A model generated the notes under the pieces. The model was given only the letters and a program-made list of their open reading frames with translations. It was not told the origin of the DNA and searched no databases. Positions 12,501 to 25,485 of a DNA stretch of 60,000 nucleotides are shown here, in pieces (the first letter of the stretch is position 1; every line of letters starts with the position of its first letter). The stretch comes from Strigamia acuminata. Lineage: Eukaryota > Arthropoda > Chilopoda > Geophilomorpha > Linotaeniidae. A program made the translations under genes and the position numbers. The DNA lies in NCBI GenBank assembly GCA_949358305.1, contig OX442314.1, positions 33,973,608 through 34,033,607 on the forward strand, written 5' to 3'.

Positions 12501-15500
12501 CGGTTCGGTGCGACACGAGCGCATCATCATGCAGAGGAGTAACTCCTCCTGCAGCACGCTTTCGATGTACATCATGTCCAAATCGCTCACTATCGCACCA
12601 TTAATCACCATGATTTCGTCACCTTTAATGATTCCTAGTCAAATAATGTATGAATATCTTAATTTTAGTAAGAAAATGCGCTTGTGGGTGTGTTTAAGAA
12701 ACTAGGGAGTCTCAAAGTTGGTAAATCGTCGTGAAACTTTGCAGGAATGATCTATTTTTGGCTTAAAAATGCATTTTTATACATAGAAATGCATTTTTAG
12801 AGCTATAAATGCATTTTTACATGCATTTTTACAGCTAGAAATGCATTTTTTACAGCTAGAAATGCATTTTTACAGCTATAAATGCATTTTTACAGCTATA
12901 AATGCATTTTTACAGCTGGTAAATGCATTTTTACAGCTGGTAAATGCATTTTTACAGCTGGTAAATGCATTTTTACAGCTGGTAAATGCATTTTTACAGC
13001 TGGTAAATGCATTTTTAAAGCTATAATGCATTTTTACAGCTATAAATGCATTTTTACAGCTATAAATGCTTTTTTACACCTAATAAATGCATTTTTACAG
13101 CTATAAATGCATTTTTACAGCTATAAATGCTTTTTTACACCTAATAAATGCATTTTTACACTTCTTATTGTGCAAGAGAATGTGCCAATACTGATGTCAA
13201 CGAATATATATCCTTAAATAAAGGAAGGTTTCTGTTTCCAACACAGAAATACAAATTTCCATTTAAATAAATTGTTGCTTTTAAAGAAGTACCAAGTGTC
13301 GCGTTGACACTCAACCATTTTCTTATTATCACCTTGCTGCATGGCCAGACTGCGGTCTTCGACACGGCTGACCATCACGCACAATTCATCCTGACGGTCG
13401 GCGTTTTCCACCAATTCAGCTTCGACACTGAAACCCCACATTTGATCGAGGGTACTTCGTGATAGCTCCACTTGGTACAGAATCTTGGCGCAGATTTCTG
13501 CTGACTCATAAGTCTACACCAAACAAATACATATACGCATGTAACAGTAATTAATAGTTCGAATTCATTCTCAACTCACGTGATTTTCGATGAGGTCGTT
13601 TCGGTGAGGAACGTAACAATCGTCCGTCTCTTGGTTTCTTCTTAATCGCACAAAGTGATCGGAGGCTAAGAGCTGCTTCTTGCTGCACGCAATCAACAAG
13701 AACTCTTCTACCGTCATGTTATCTCGCACGTATACAGAAGTTGTCTATTCAAGCCCCCCCAAAAAATACAGGAATTAATCGACTGTAAAAGTGCCCATAT
13801 GGTTCAAAAATACATTGCAATTATATCACAATGTATTTACAAGCGTAAAAATTTTCAAGTGTAGGAATGCATTTTCAAGTGTAGGAAAGCATTTTCGGGT
13901 GTAAAAATGGATTTTCGAGTGTAAAAATGCATTTTCGGGTGTAAAAATGGATTTTCGTGTGTAAAAAATGCCTTTTCGATTGTAAAAACGCATTTTCAAG
14001 TGTAAAAACACATTTTCAAGTGTAAAAACGCATTTTCAGATGTAAAAACGCATTTTCAAGTGTAAAAACGCATTTTCAAGTGTAAAAACGCATTTTCAAG
14101 TGTAAAAACGCATTTTCAATTGTAAAAACACATTTTCAAGTGTAAAAACGCATTTTCAAGTGTTAAAAACGCATTTTCAATTGTAAAAACACATTTTCAA
14201 GTGTAAAAACGCATTTTCAAGTGTTAAAAACGCATTTTCAAATGTAAAAATGCATCTACATGTGTAGAAAAGTTTTTGAAATGCATTGAGTTTCACGAAA
14301 ATGCATTTTGTTATACATTTTTGCATGCTATTGCGGTTTGCAAATGATAATACATTTTGTAAAATGCATTAAGAAATGAAAACCTAATAAAATAATTTGT
14401 CAAAAATGAAAACATTTTCAAAATGCATTTTTTTCAATTGTATAATAAAATGCATAATCTAATGTACAGTACATTTTGGAAAGGCAACACAATTGTAAGA
14501 TATATTTTTGAACCACATGGGCTAAAGAGCCAAGTCACTAATACCTGATTGTCAGGTAAATAAACCTTGACCATTTTCTCGGTGATAGATGCCAGATCGC
14601 CGGTGCCACCACCGATACTGAGCGAGCGCCGACTGCGGAGAAAATCGAGTTAAAGTATTTCCTTCCCACCGAGTCGACATTACATAAAATCCAATGAGCC
14701 CACTCACCTGCCGCTGTTGGATCGCGATAAAATGGCGGGCGCCCGCCGCTTCGTAGCGCCTCGTCCCGCCAGCAGGTTGTTGAGCAGCGACGGACTCCGG
14801 GCGCAAACGAACGCGTGGAACGAAGACACGGTGAACACACCCAGACGATTCAAAGTGGTCTTCGTGTTGCGAGACACATGCGATAAAAGGTTCTGGCAAA
14901 ACGACAAAACACAAAAAAAAAAAAATGATTTCGGTCGTTTATTGATTTCGCATCGTCGGAAGTAGGCCAAAGCCAAAGCGAACGAACAACGAAATAAAAT
15001 ATCATTCCCGCAATAAAATTAAATTAGCAAAATGGAAAAGTTGTTTCGCGGATCGAATAAACAAGCGCGCGAGTGTTTAATCATCTCTTTCTTTCACTTT
15101 GGTAATTGAAGGATAAGGTGTGGTGCGAAAAGTGTAGTTAAGTGAGCGCGGGGCTCAGGATTCCGGGGCAAATAAAGTGCAATAATAATTACTTCGTGGA
15201 CCGCGAAAGAAATTTAATCCCATTTGAGTGCTAACAACCAACTTTTCTAAAAAAAAGTAATTTTTTCGAATTTCCCAAAATTTTATTTTTTTTTTAAAGC
15301 CCGAATCACTCGAGGAGTAACAAAACCGCTCGGAAATGTCAGATAAAATCGAAACCGAACATCTCGATTCAACACGTGCACGGAAAAGCGCATATACTTT
15401 GCATATTCATTTATTTATTCGAGGGGTTTTACCGCGCAAAGCGTATGGGCAATGCAGCGAAGCCCCGCCGCCAAGTGGGGCCATGCAGCGAAGCCTCGCC

Positions 15501-18500
15501 AAGTGGGGCCGTTGTTAATGCCTCACCTTGGGATTGGGCAACTCGCTGTTCTGCAAACTAGCCATGTAACAGCGTAGGCGGAACTGCTCACAATGAAGCC
15601 GCTCGAGGTTCTCCTCCCACCCCGTGATTTGATTGACGATGGACTGACGGTTCTCCGCGTCTGACACCACCGTCAGTTGCAGATCCGCCATGTGTTTCAT
15701 TTTATTGTCCTAAAATCCCAAAAAAAAAAATTTTTTTTTTATTTTATTATTTTTTATAAAATTGCAATTTATAATGAAATTGACCGATTCTATCTCCTTC
15801 TCCAGGCGATATATTTCCTCCTGCAACAGATGCAACGTGCCAGTCTTGCCCCGATGGCGGGCAAACGCTGCTGCGCACGCCGAGTGAATACTATTCACCC
15901 AATTCTCCAGTTCCACCTGACAGGGGGCCTGTAAAGAGGATAATATATAAGAAAAAGAAAAGATAATTTTAAAGCCAAGTCGAAGTTCGAACCTGGAAGA
16001 GATAAGCGTCTCCGAAAGCTGTACTTAGACAGAAGATGTATTCCCTTTTCGGGTGCTCGGGGATGGGCTGCATGATGGCCCCGTCCACGATGATGAGGTG
16101 TTTGGGCGTGTTGTCGATGGCACGACCGTCGCGATTGTCGCACGGATAGAAAAGAAGCGTCGTGCCTTTCAAGCACACCCAGTAACCCTTCCATCCCCGT
16201 TTGCGAGCCAACTCCACTTGATGCTTCTTCCGCAACAACCACTTTTTCACGCTTAGAAAACTGTCAAACAAAGTTCGAATTAAACGTGTTGTGAGTGGCG
16301 GTCGGTCGCCTCATGGGGCGTTTGGACACCATTCACGATTAAGTACAACACAGAGAACGCACAGTTTGGATTGATTATCTTTATCGTGGTTGTCTAGGGG
16401 TAGTTTATTCATTTATTGAGTCGTTATCGTAAAATTTTAGCATTTTATTATTATTGGTCCGATATTGCTCGGGTTTGTTTGTGTTGTTGCGAGTGTTTGA
16501 GCTTACCCTGCCTTCCGCACGGCTCCAGTACAGTTGAAGGCCGAAGTGGCACTGGAACTAGATCTGCTCTTGTAGGGAGAATTGTGCAACGAATCTTCCA
16601 CATCGTCTTCGTCGCTAACGGCTGTTGTCAACGAAATACGATCGTCGTCCGAAATCTAGAGTCGAACGGGAGAAATTTGGAGAAGAAACGTATAAATTCG
16701 GGTATCGGTGAGGCAAAATTGGCTCGCAGCCATCCGCATTTATGCCAAAATCGTAAATCAATCGTGCTAGCAATTCATCCGACTTGAAACAGAAACGAAA
16801 CCAACACACAAACATGTTGACTTTTCATTAAAACCAAAAAAAACAAAAAAATAAAAAAAAATAAAGAAATAATTGTCAATTTATTTAAACGAATTAATAA
16901 ATAGACACAAAAATTTTTTTCCTCCTCTTCTAAACAAAAATCAAAACTAAAAAATCGCACCGTAAAGCGTAATTAAAGGGGACCCGACGCCGCGCTACGA
17001 TTAGTATTTATCCTTTTGTTGTAAGCACAGCAACCTTAAAAATTGACGCATAAAATCAAAGCCAGCCGCCATCCAGTCGATAAAACCTGAATAACACGAC
17101 TTTAATAACAATAATCCATTGACTAACAAGGAGGCCTCTGTATTTGATTCGATATTTAGTCAAAATATCATCATGATTCATCGTATTCATGACTTTGCGA
17201 GTGCGCGTAGGTGTTTATTGAATAAATAAACGATAAAAGCGCGGCGCTGCGAGCTAATCATCAAAGACCACCCGAGACGGCAACCGGGGCAGATTATTCG
17301 GCATTTAACCGCGGAGTTTCGTCCCAAGTTTCGTCCGGAGAATTGAAAAATAGTCCGAGGGGAAAATGGCAAGCGTCCAACGACGAAAAGAGGCTCTCAC
17401 CACTTTGTAAACAAACAAAACGGAGCGCACTCCTTCGCATCTTCTCCGTGTCGAATTTAGTGCTAAGCAGGGAAGTGGTTTATGGGTCCGTGAGCAGTTG
17501 TTCGGCACGTGGCGCACATGTCCGACGTAGGTGGTCGTTTTGCCTAATTAACTCGACGCCCACGCGCCGGCCGCATCGATTTTTGCGCGTATCGATTCGC
17601 GGTGCCAAGAAACAACGTCGTGGGCGGATGCTGCGACTTCGCACATCAATCGCGTCGCAGTTTTAACGTCAGAGGGAGAGATAAACGTTAACTGGCTATT
17701 GGTGGACCAATTTCGCTTAAAGAGAAGGGTTTTCCGCTTTTTTTTTGTGGGTTAGTCGAGTGGTGCTCTCGTTTTAATGAGTTTGCATCTATAAATCATG
17801 ATATCAAGCCCAAATGGCTGCTCGCTCTGTAAATATTGATTATGAGACGTGTCGTATCGGTTTCCGACTTGTAAACTCATCAATTAAAGGGGAAAATAAC
17901 GATTTTTAACGAATTTTAGGGATAAATTGTTTTTTTTTTTTTTTAAGTTTGGAAGTCGAGTGAAGCGCGATTTTGTTCGGGTTAAAATTGCACATTGATT
18001 TGATGGCACAGATGCTTCGTTTTGGGATGAAATAAAGGGAGACGAGGGAAAAAATCAATGGAAATACGAGAATCATCGTCTTTACATTCTTTATCTTTTT
18101 TTTTTCAATATAAAACTCAGAAAAAAATAAAAAATAAAAAATGTTAAATTTCTTATTTTTGGCGTTATCGCGATCCGAGTCATCCAGCTTTCAATTACTT
18201 TACAAGAAAGAAGAAAAAAAAATCTAAAAAACCAAATAATATTTTTTTTTTTTTAAAAAAAATGATTGAAAGTGAATTTGAGCCCGTTATAGGTTACTAG
18301 ATCCTTTCCTTGACCCTCCAACAACCCAATGGGGTGACCTAATAATGTTTATTTTAAGAACAAATTGACTTAACACACTTAAATAAAAAAAAATAATAAT
18401 AAAAAAAAATAATAAAACCCAAAAAAAAAAAAATACATGTAAATATGCTCGACCTCGATCGACGCTCACCTAACAAACAAACGATGCCACCAACATCATT

Positions 18501-21500
18501 TTCCAACATCGTTTCACTCCTAAATTGAATTAACTCAAGCGGAAAATATAAAAAAAAAAAAAAAAAAAATGTCTCTCAAAATCAAATTAGAGCGAAATAA
18601 CGACCTCGCTATGATCACATCACACAAACCCAAAAAAAAACGAAAAAGAAACGGAAACAATTAAAAAAAAAAAAAAAATTAAAAACAAAGACGCTTACCT
18701 TCAAATTAACTCAAAACAAACTTCAAAACGAAAACGACGTCTTTATTAATGAATGAAAACGAGGCGGAAAAAAAGAGTTTCGCCTTGGCACGCTCTCAAA
18801 TTGGGTTTTTATTTAGACAAAAGCTTTTTCTTCTCCTGTCCTACATTACACAGTCGCACAGTCACACACACACACGAAACCAAACCAAACCAACATCCTC
18901 TACCTGCATGTTGGCCTTGCCCAAGGCTGAGTCACTCGAACGAGGCGAGCCAAATGGTAAAATCAATCTCATCGATTCCGACCCACTGTCAAAAACCGTC
19001 CAAAAACCATCGAAAAACCTCGAAAAAACCTCGAAAACCCGCGCCCAAATGGCGAAAAGCGAGCGCAAAGGCCGCATCGAGCGGCGCGGCCACTTAACAA
19101 CATGGCGAATGAGACGAGACGGTTGCCAGGGAAACGAGAATGGGAAAAACGATTTGGGAAGATATATATTTTTTTTTTCTCTTCGCCTACCTTGAGCAGA
19201 AAGAGCGCATTGCACTCCTGCGCCGTCATACGCCAATGGTGGTGGCTGAACGTCGAGAGTCCGGCGGTGGCGAACAGACGACGCCTCTGCCGTCGCAGCC
19301 ACTCGACGCTCGGCATGGCGCTGTCGAGCTCGAGCGCGTGCGGGGGACGGCGCATTTAGCCGGCTCGGTGTGAGCGGAGCCCGGCCGCGATCATCCACCT
19401 GGCGTCGAGCGAACGTCTCACGTCTCACGTGTCCCGACACCCGAATCGCGCCCGTGTGGCTGCGATGACGCGTTTAGCGAGGTGTCCCGACTACGCACCA
19501 GCGGAACGACGTAATCGGGGCCTCGTTTCCAAACGCGAGCGTCGAAGGGCGCCAGCTCCAAATACGGCCAAAACAAGGCGAAGGCGGACTCGTCCAAAAT
19601 CAAAAGAAACGCCGGCGTCATGGACTAGGCCCAAAACCGCACGACGGGTCAGAACCGGAGTCGTTTTATTCGTCTCGAAAATCGACCGGTCGCGATGTAA
19701 TTCGATTTAATTCAATTTAATCGCCAATATTGTATTTAATCGTGATGACATAATCGCGATTAATATCAATGGGTTGGTTGGATGAATGAAATGAAATGAG
19801 CAAAAGCGACCTTCAACTTCCCCCGTCGTGACCTAGTCCTTGACGGATGTGGATTTGCCGCCAGATGCCGCCACAGGACGCTTAGGCGGCGCCAAGGTCG
19901 CGAGGAATCGATATTAAAGGCGAGGTTTTTTCTTTTCTTTTTTTTAAATAAAAAAAATAAATAAATAAATAAATAAATAAGTTTCGCGTTGAATTGGACA
20001 AATTGCGGTGATTCCGTGTCGTTTGGCGTCCTCGTCCCTCTTCATCTGCGCGGCCGCGGCGGCGCTTGTGAGCCATCTGGTGGCGGGATGGGGAAATGAT
20101 GGGAGTTTTATTTTGGGGGGAAAAAAATCGATGGGGGAGGGAAATTCGGTTGTTGGCGCTATTAACACGTCGAGGGGGGGGCTGCGAGCGCGTGGATTAT
20201 TAAAAAGGGCGAGTTTTACGGTACCTCTGAAGATGTGAGGTAGCAGAGGCGCGAGTCGGTGGAGTCGAGCGACGCCTGTTGCACCATTTCGTGCGAGTGG
20301 GAATGGCTAGACATGATACTCGTTGCACTCGTGTGAAGTCCCCCAGATTTCGAATGCGTTAATGGCAATGTGCTCGACTTGCTTAAAGATGCCATGCCTA
20401 GAAGAGAAGTGATAAAGAAAAGTGGGATTATTTAGGTGCGCGCCGATCGATCAGGAGGAAAGTTAAGATTGGATGGGTGGAGGTTCGGAAATGACATCTT
20501 CACAAGGTTTTAAAATGTACTTTTTAGGCAAAGACTGGACTTTCGGTCGAAAAAAATTGCTTTTTGTGAAGAAGAATGCAATTTTTAAGGAAAAAATGCA
20601 ATTTTAGGCATTTTTGCCCCAAAAACAGCATTTTTCCCCCAAAAACAGCATTTTTGCCCCAAAAACAGCATTTTTAGACACAAAAACAGCATTTCAGACC
20701 CAAAATCAGCTTTTTCAGACCCAAATATATCTTTTTTAGACCCAAAAACAGCATTTTTAAACCCAAAAACAGCATTTTTAAACCCAAAAACAGCATTTTT
20801 AAACCTAAAAACAGCATTTTTAAACCCAAAAACAGCATTTTTAAACCCAAAAACAGCATTTTTAGTCCAAAAACAACATTTTTAGACCCAAGACCAGCAT
20901 TTTTAGAGACAAAAACAGCATATTTATGTACAAAAACAGCATATTTATATACAAAAACGGCATATTTATGTACAAAAAACAGCATTTTTATGCACAATAT
21001 GTTCCAAAACGTGCATTCTTATGCACAGTGTGAGTGAAAACACGCATTATTGCATGAAAAACGTATAATATCTACATAAACATATCGGGAGGCTCGGGGC
21101 ACGTGTCCCCGTTGCCCCTCCACCATAATCCGGTCCTGTATCAATTGACAGATGCTTTCCTTCCACTCCAACGAATTCCCGCTGCCTGTAACTTTAATCC
21201 CATCAGTTTCTGACATGATACGATAACAAGCCGAAACTCTCTTATTTATTTTTCCCCTCCAAAAAAAAAAACCAAAAAAAACCAAAAAAATCCCAAAAAA
21301 GCGCAAAAAAATTTCGACCAAATCGACATTTCCATCCGTCGAACCCGAAGCCGACGCACGTATTCCCCTCTATCTTTTGCTCGAGTTCGCACTAACGGAA
21401 CCCATTACTCACTGCTAATGCCGCCATTTGTCTCTCCGTCCAACCGACACTCTTCCCTCCTTTCTTTCGGACTCCAGTTTACACATCCGTAAAGAGGTCC

Positions 21501-24500
21501 AGACACACGCTGTCCGATAAATCTCTCGCACGTTCCAGTCGCATTTTTTTCCCTCCTTTTTTTCTCTTCAGTGCGAGAGGATCCGGAAGAGCGAAAAATT
21601 GGCCTTTTTTGTTGCAAAATCGAGGTTGATTGGACGTGGAGCGATAAAACACGGTTTGGTAGCATAGGATGGTTTTGGTAGCAGAGGATGGTTGTAAAAA
21701 AAAAAGACTGTCGATAATTGGCTTTTAAACACTAATGGGTAGAGATGCGATTTTTGCGGACTTAAAACAGTGAAATTGCGGGTGGAAAGCCGCATTAAAA
21801 AACGGCATTTTGCGGACTTATTGCGGACCTATTGCGGGCTCATCCGGGAAGTTTTTGACCAAAATTTCAAGGTTTTATACGAAATTTGAAGTTTTTAAAG
21901 GGAATTTGAAGTTTTTAAAGAAAATTTGAGGTTTTTAAAGGGAATTTGAAGCTTTTAAAGGGAATTTGAAGTTTTTAAAGGAAATTTGAGGCTTTTAAAG
22001 GAAATTTGAAGTTTATAAAGGAAATTTGAAGTTTTTAAAAGCAGTTTAAAGTTTTTAAACAAAATTTAAAGTTTTTAAACAAAATTTAAAGTTTTTAAAC
22101 AAAATTAAAATTTTTTAAACAAAATTTAAAGTTTTCAAACAAAATTTGAAGCTTTTAAACAAAATTTAAAGTTTTCAAACAAAATTTGAAGCTTTTAAAC
22201 GAATTTTGAAGTTTTTAAACGAAATTATTACGTGATTTTCGTAAGAAACCCCCCAAAATCGGCCAATTGCAGATCATCCGCAAAATTTGCGGTATAATGG
22301 TCGGATTGCGGCAATTGCGGACTTAAAAGTACCTTCAATTGCAAAAATTTTGCTTTTAAAATGCTCGATTTACATTATCCACAACTAAAAAAACATTTTA
22401 GAGGACTTTTATTTTCCGCAAAAATCTCCTCTCTACTAATGGGATCTAAAGTGTTCCAAACACGAAGGTTTTGCGACTCTGCACGTGATTGGGGGAGTTA
22501 AAATCGGGGGTTAATGTTAATGTGTGGAAAGTTTAATATCGGAGGTGTGTTCGGTGTTCGAGATGGCATTAGAATCGACGAGTGGATGAGAAGTGATGTG
22601 TGGGAGCATACACGGTCGGGTTAGCGGTAATTTATCATTACCATGGCAACAATTTCTCCACTGACTGCAGCGTTAGTGATTAGTGCCCCTGAGGCCGCCA
22701 CGCCCTAGCTTATTAGGTAGATGATTTGAGGCGTCCGTCTTGCTGACGAATTGCTCAATATGTTCTGTAGTTCTATAGAAAGTTTGTGGGTTTTTTTTTT
22801 TTGGTTTTTTTTCGGGAAAGGTTCGGTGAAATTTTTTTTTTTTTGGATTTTTGTGAGAAAAAGAAATAAGTTTGAGTGAAATGAAATGGGTTTTGTTGAT
22901 TTGGGAGTTTTGGAGAGGAGAGTTGGTGTTTTGTGTTGCGGGTTTATTGTTTTTTTGTTTTTTGTGCATGTTAGGGTGCTTTGATGCTCTTTAATCAAGG
23001 GTTTTAATTTTTTAATTGAATCGATTTTTCTTGTTGCGAGAAGGGAGAAAGAGATGGGGAGTAAAAGATGTTGTTCTAGTTGAAATTAAAGTTGTTGATG
23101 GCGATGGTGATGGTGTTTTTGGGTTTAATCCTGAAGAGAAACGTGTAGTTGGCCGAGGATGCCGCGTGCAAATCGCAAAAAAATTGTAGTAGAATGGCAG
23201 AAAAATTGCAGTGAAACAGCAGAAAAATTGCAGTAAAATCGCCAAAAATAAGCAGTAAAATGGCAGAAAAATTGCAGTAAAATGGCATAAAAATCTCAGA
23301 AAAAAACGCAGAAAAATCGCAGAAAAAACGCATAAAAATCGCATAAAAATCGCATAAAAATCGCAGTAAAATGGCAAAAAAATCGCAGAAAAATTGCAGT
23401 AAAATCCCACCAAAATCCCACCTTAATTCCACCAAAATTCCACCAAAAGCCCACCAAAATCGCATTAAAAGCAGCACATTTGCACTCAAAACCAAATAAG
23501 CCAAAGAAAAGTTGACCAATCACCGAGATTCTCCATACTCTGCGTGAGCAGTGCCTCGAACGTGTGCAGGCTGTAGCTTTCGGCGTCCATGCCTCGGGCG
23601 AGGGTGTTGCGCAGGTGGAGCTCGTATTCCATCAGCAGTCGGCTGGTGGGGGAGTTTGGCGTGGGCGCCGGCCCTCCCGTGCTCGCATCGTCGCCGTTGC
23701 CGTTGCTCGAGCTGGGCGTCGTCGCGTACATGTGGTTGTCGAAGAGGACGTTATCTGAGGGCGGCGACTGCTGATCGTCGTCTTCCGTATCTAAGTACGG
23801 ACGTCGGACCCCGGGATGGTCGAGGCTGCTTTCGCGTCGGAAACTGATCTCCTGAGCACTCTTGCTCGTCGGCACCGAGCGCCGCAGACCGGCGTAGTGC
23901 GGCCTGTACGAGTCGGCGAGCGCGTCCAGCGGCGAGCCGTGCGGCGAGTCGACCGACGCCATCGGCCGCAACATCCGCTTGAGCGTCGTGCTGTCCAGAC
24001 TCAGCCTTTCCAGCATGTCGTCCGTGCTCTTGCTCTTGCCGCGCCTCGCCGCCGACGACACGCTCCCGACCCCCGGCCCGCCGCGCGTCAGTGGACTTTC
24101 GCGCACCGACTCCATGTCGCTGTAGTCGATCGACTTCGCCTCCTTTCGCAGCACTCCGCGGCCCGACGGCGGTCCCATGCCGTCCTGCGACAGTTCCCTC
24201 TTGAGCAAGTTGGCTTCGCTGCGCGTCTGCTTCACTCCCAGCGAGTCGCCCCGTCGACCGGCCACACCGTCGTACATCGCCGTGCGAATCGCCCCCGTCT
24301 GCGCGATCCCGTCCTGGATCGCGCTCTTGCTCGGCTCATCACCGACCCGCGTTTGCACGCGCGGTAAAGTGGCCGCACCTGTGACAATTAATATTTTTGT
24401 CAAAATATTTTTTTTTTGATTTTTGCGCCGTTTACCTGTAACACGTCCCCGGTGTTCGGCCCGCACGCGCTGAAGGGTCTCTTGCGTCATGCACGTGCAT

Positions 24501-25454
24501 TGTGGCTCTCGGATTCGCGAAGGAGAACTGGGCGTGGACAGTGGCTTCCTTTTGCTCTTCACCTGCGAAAAAAAGTTGCAAATCTTTTTGTTGCGCTCGC
24601 ATCTAATTATTACGCCGACAAAGCGAGACACGATTTTAATTAAAATGTTGTGTAACTGATACGAAATTCAACGCTGCGCCGAAAAGACAAGTGAACATGC
24701 AATCCGCACTCTGAATGCAAATGCAAACGCAACGCGATCCCCATCGCTGGATTTGATGGTATGCATAAAAATGCATAAAAATGCATAAAAATGCATAAAA
24801 ATCCTTTTTATTTTTATTTTTTATTTTTTATTTTTGTTTTATTCCCGTCCGAAATTTATTTTCCCGATTTTTTCACGAGCGAGTCGAAATCCCGACGCAA
24901 AATTGCAAAATTGGAAATACTTTCGGAGGTTTTTTAAACCAACTCCTGGCGACATCTGATAAGAAATGGGGGCGGTGCAACCGGTGCATCGATGAGTGAT
25001 AAGTCCCTTGTCGCCTTTTTTTTTTCCTTTTTTATATTTTTATCAAGCAAGGCAAAACGATCATGTCCCCACTTCGTTTCCGAATTGCCTCTCAGAAAAA
25101 AAAAAAAAAATTTTTAAAATGTAAAAAAAGAAGAAAAAAAAAATTTTTGCAAGGATTTATATAAAGTAAGGTCTGATTTTATATTCACGGTCCATCAGAT
25201 TTTAAATACAGCAGTTATGAGTGGTGTTGTATAATAAATGAATGGAGGAAAAGGTAAAGCAAGAGCGTTGCTTTTTCTCTCTTTTCAAGTCGACCGATTT
25301 TCATTACTCGCGTTGTTCCAATGAATTGCACACACCTTGGTCGAGGATTGCCGTTCGAGTGTGACTAATCCCAAATGAAATGCAACACTTTAAGTGACGT
25401 CTCACAATACTAATAATAAAAAAAAAAATTTGTTTTTCCAAATTTAAAAAATAA

Positions 25455-25485
<31 letters not shown>

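Noticed and set aside
11215-14500. CRISPR-like arrays (regular 20-21-bp periodicity)
   Set aside because: Units are contiguous tandem repeats without unique spacers, in a eukaryotic intron.
16615-16815. Extra sif exon reading [12 protein letters not shown]
   Set aside because: It overlaps the polypyrimidine tract of the next exon and has no donor; it would also disturb the conserved SSE-ISDDD junction.
21019-21216. 65-codon minus-strand ORF ([15 protein letters not shown]...) in a sif intron
   Set aside because: Protein-like composition, but no splice sites, partner exon or recognisable family; chance ORF is likely.
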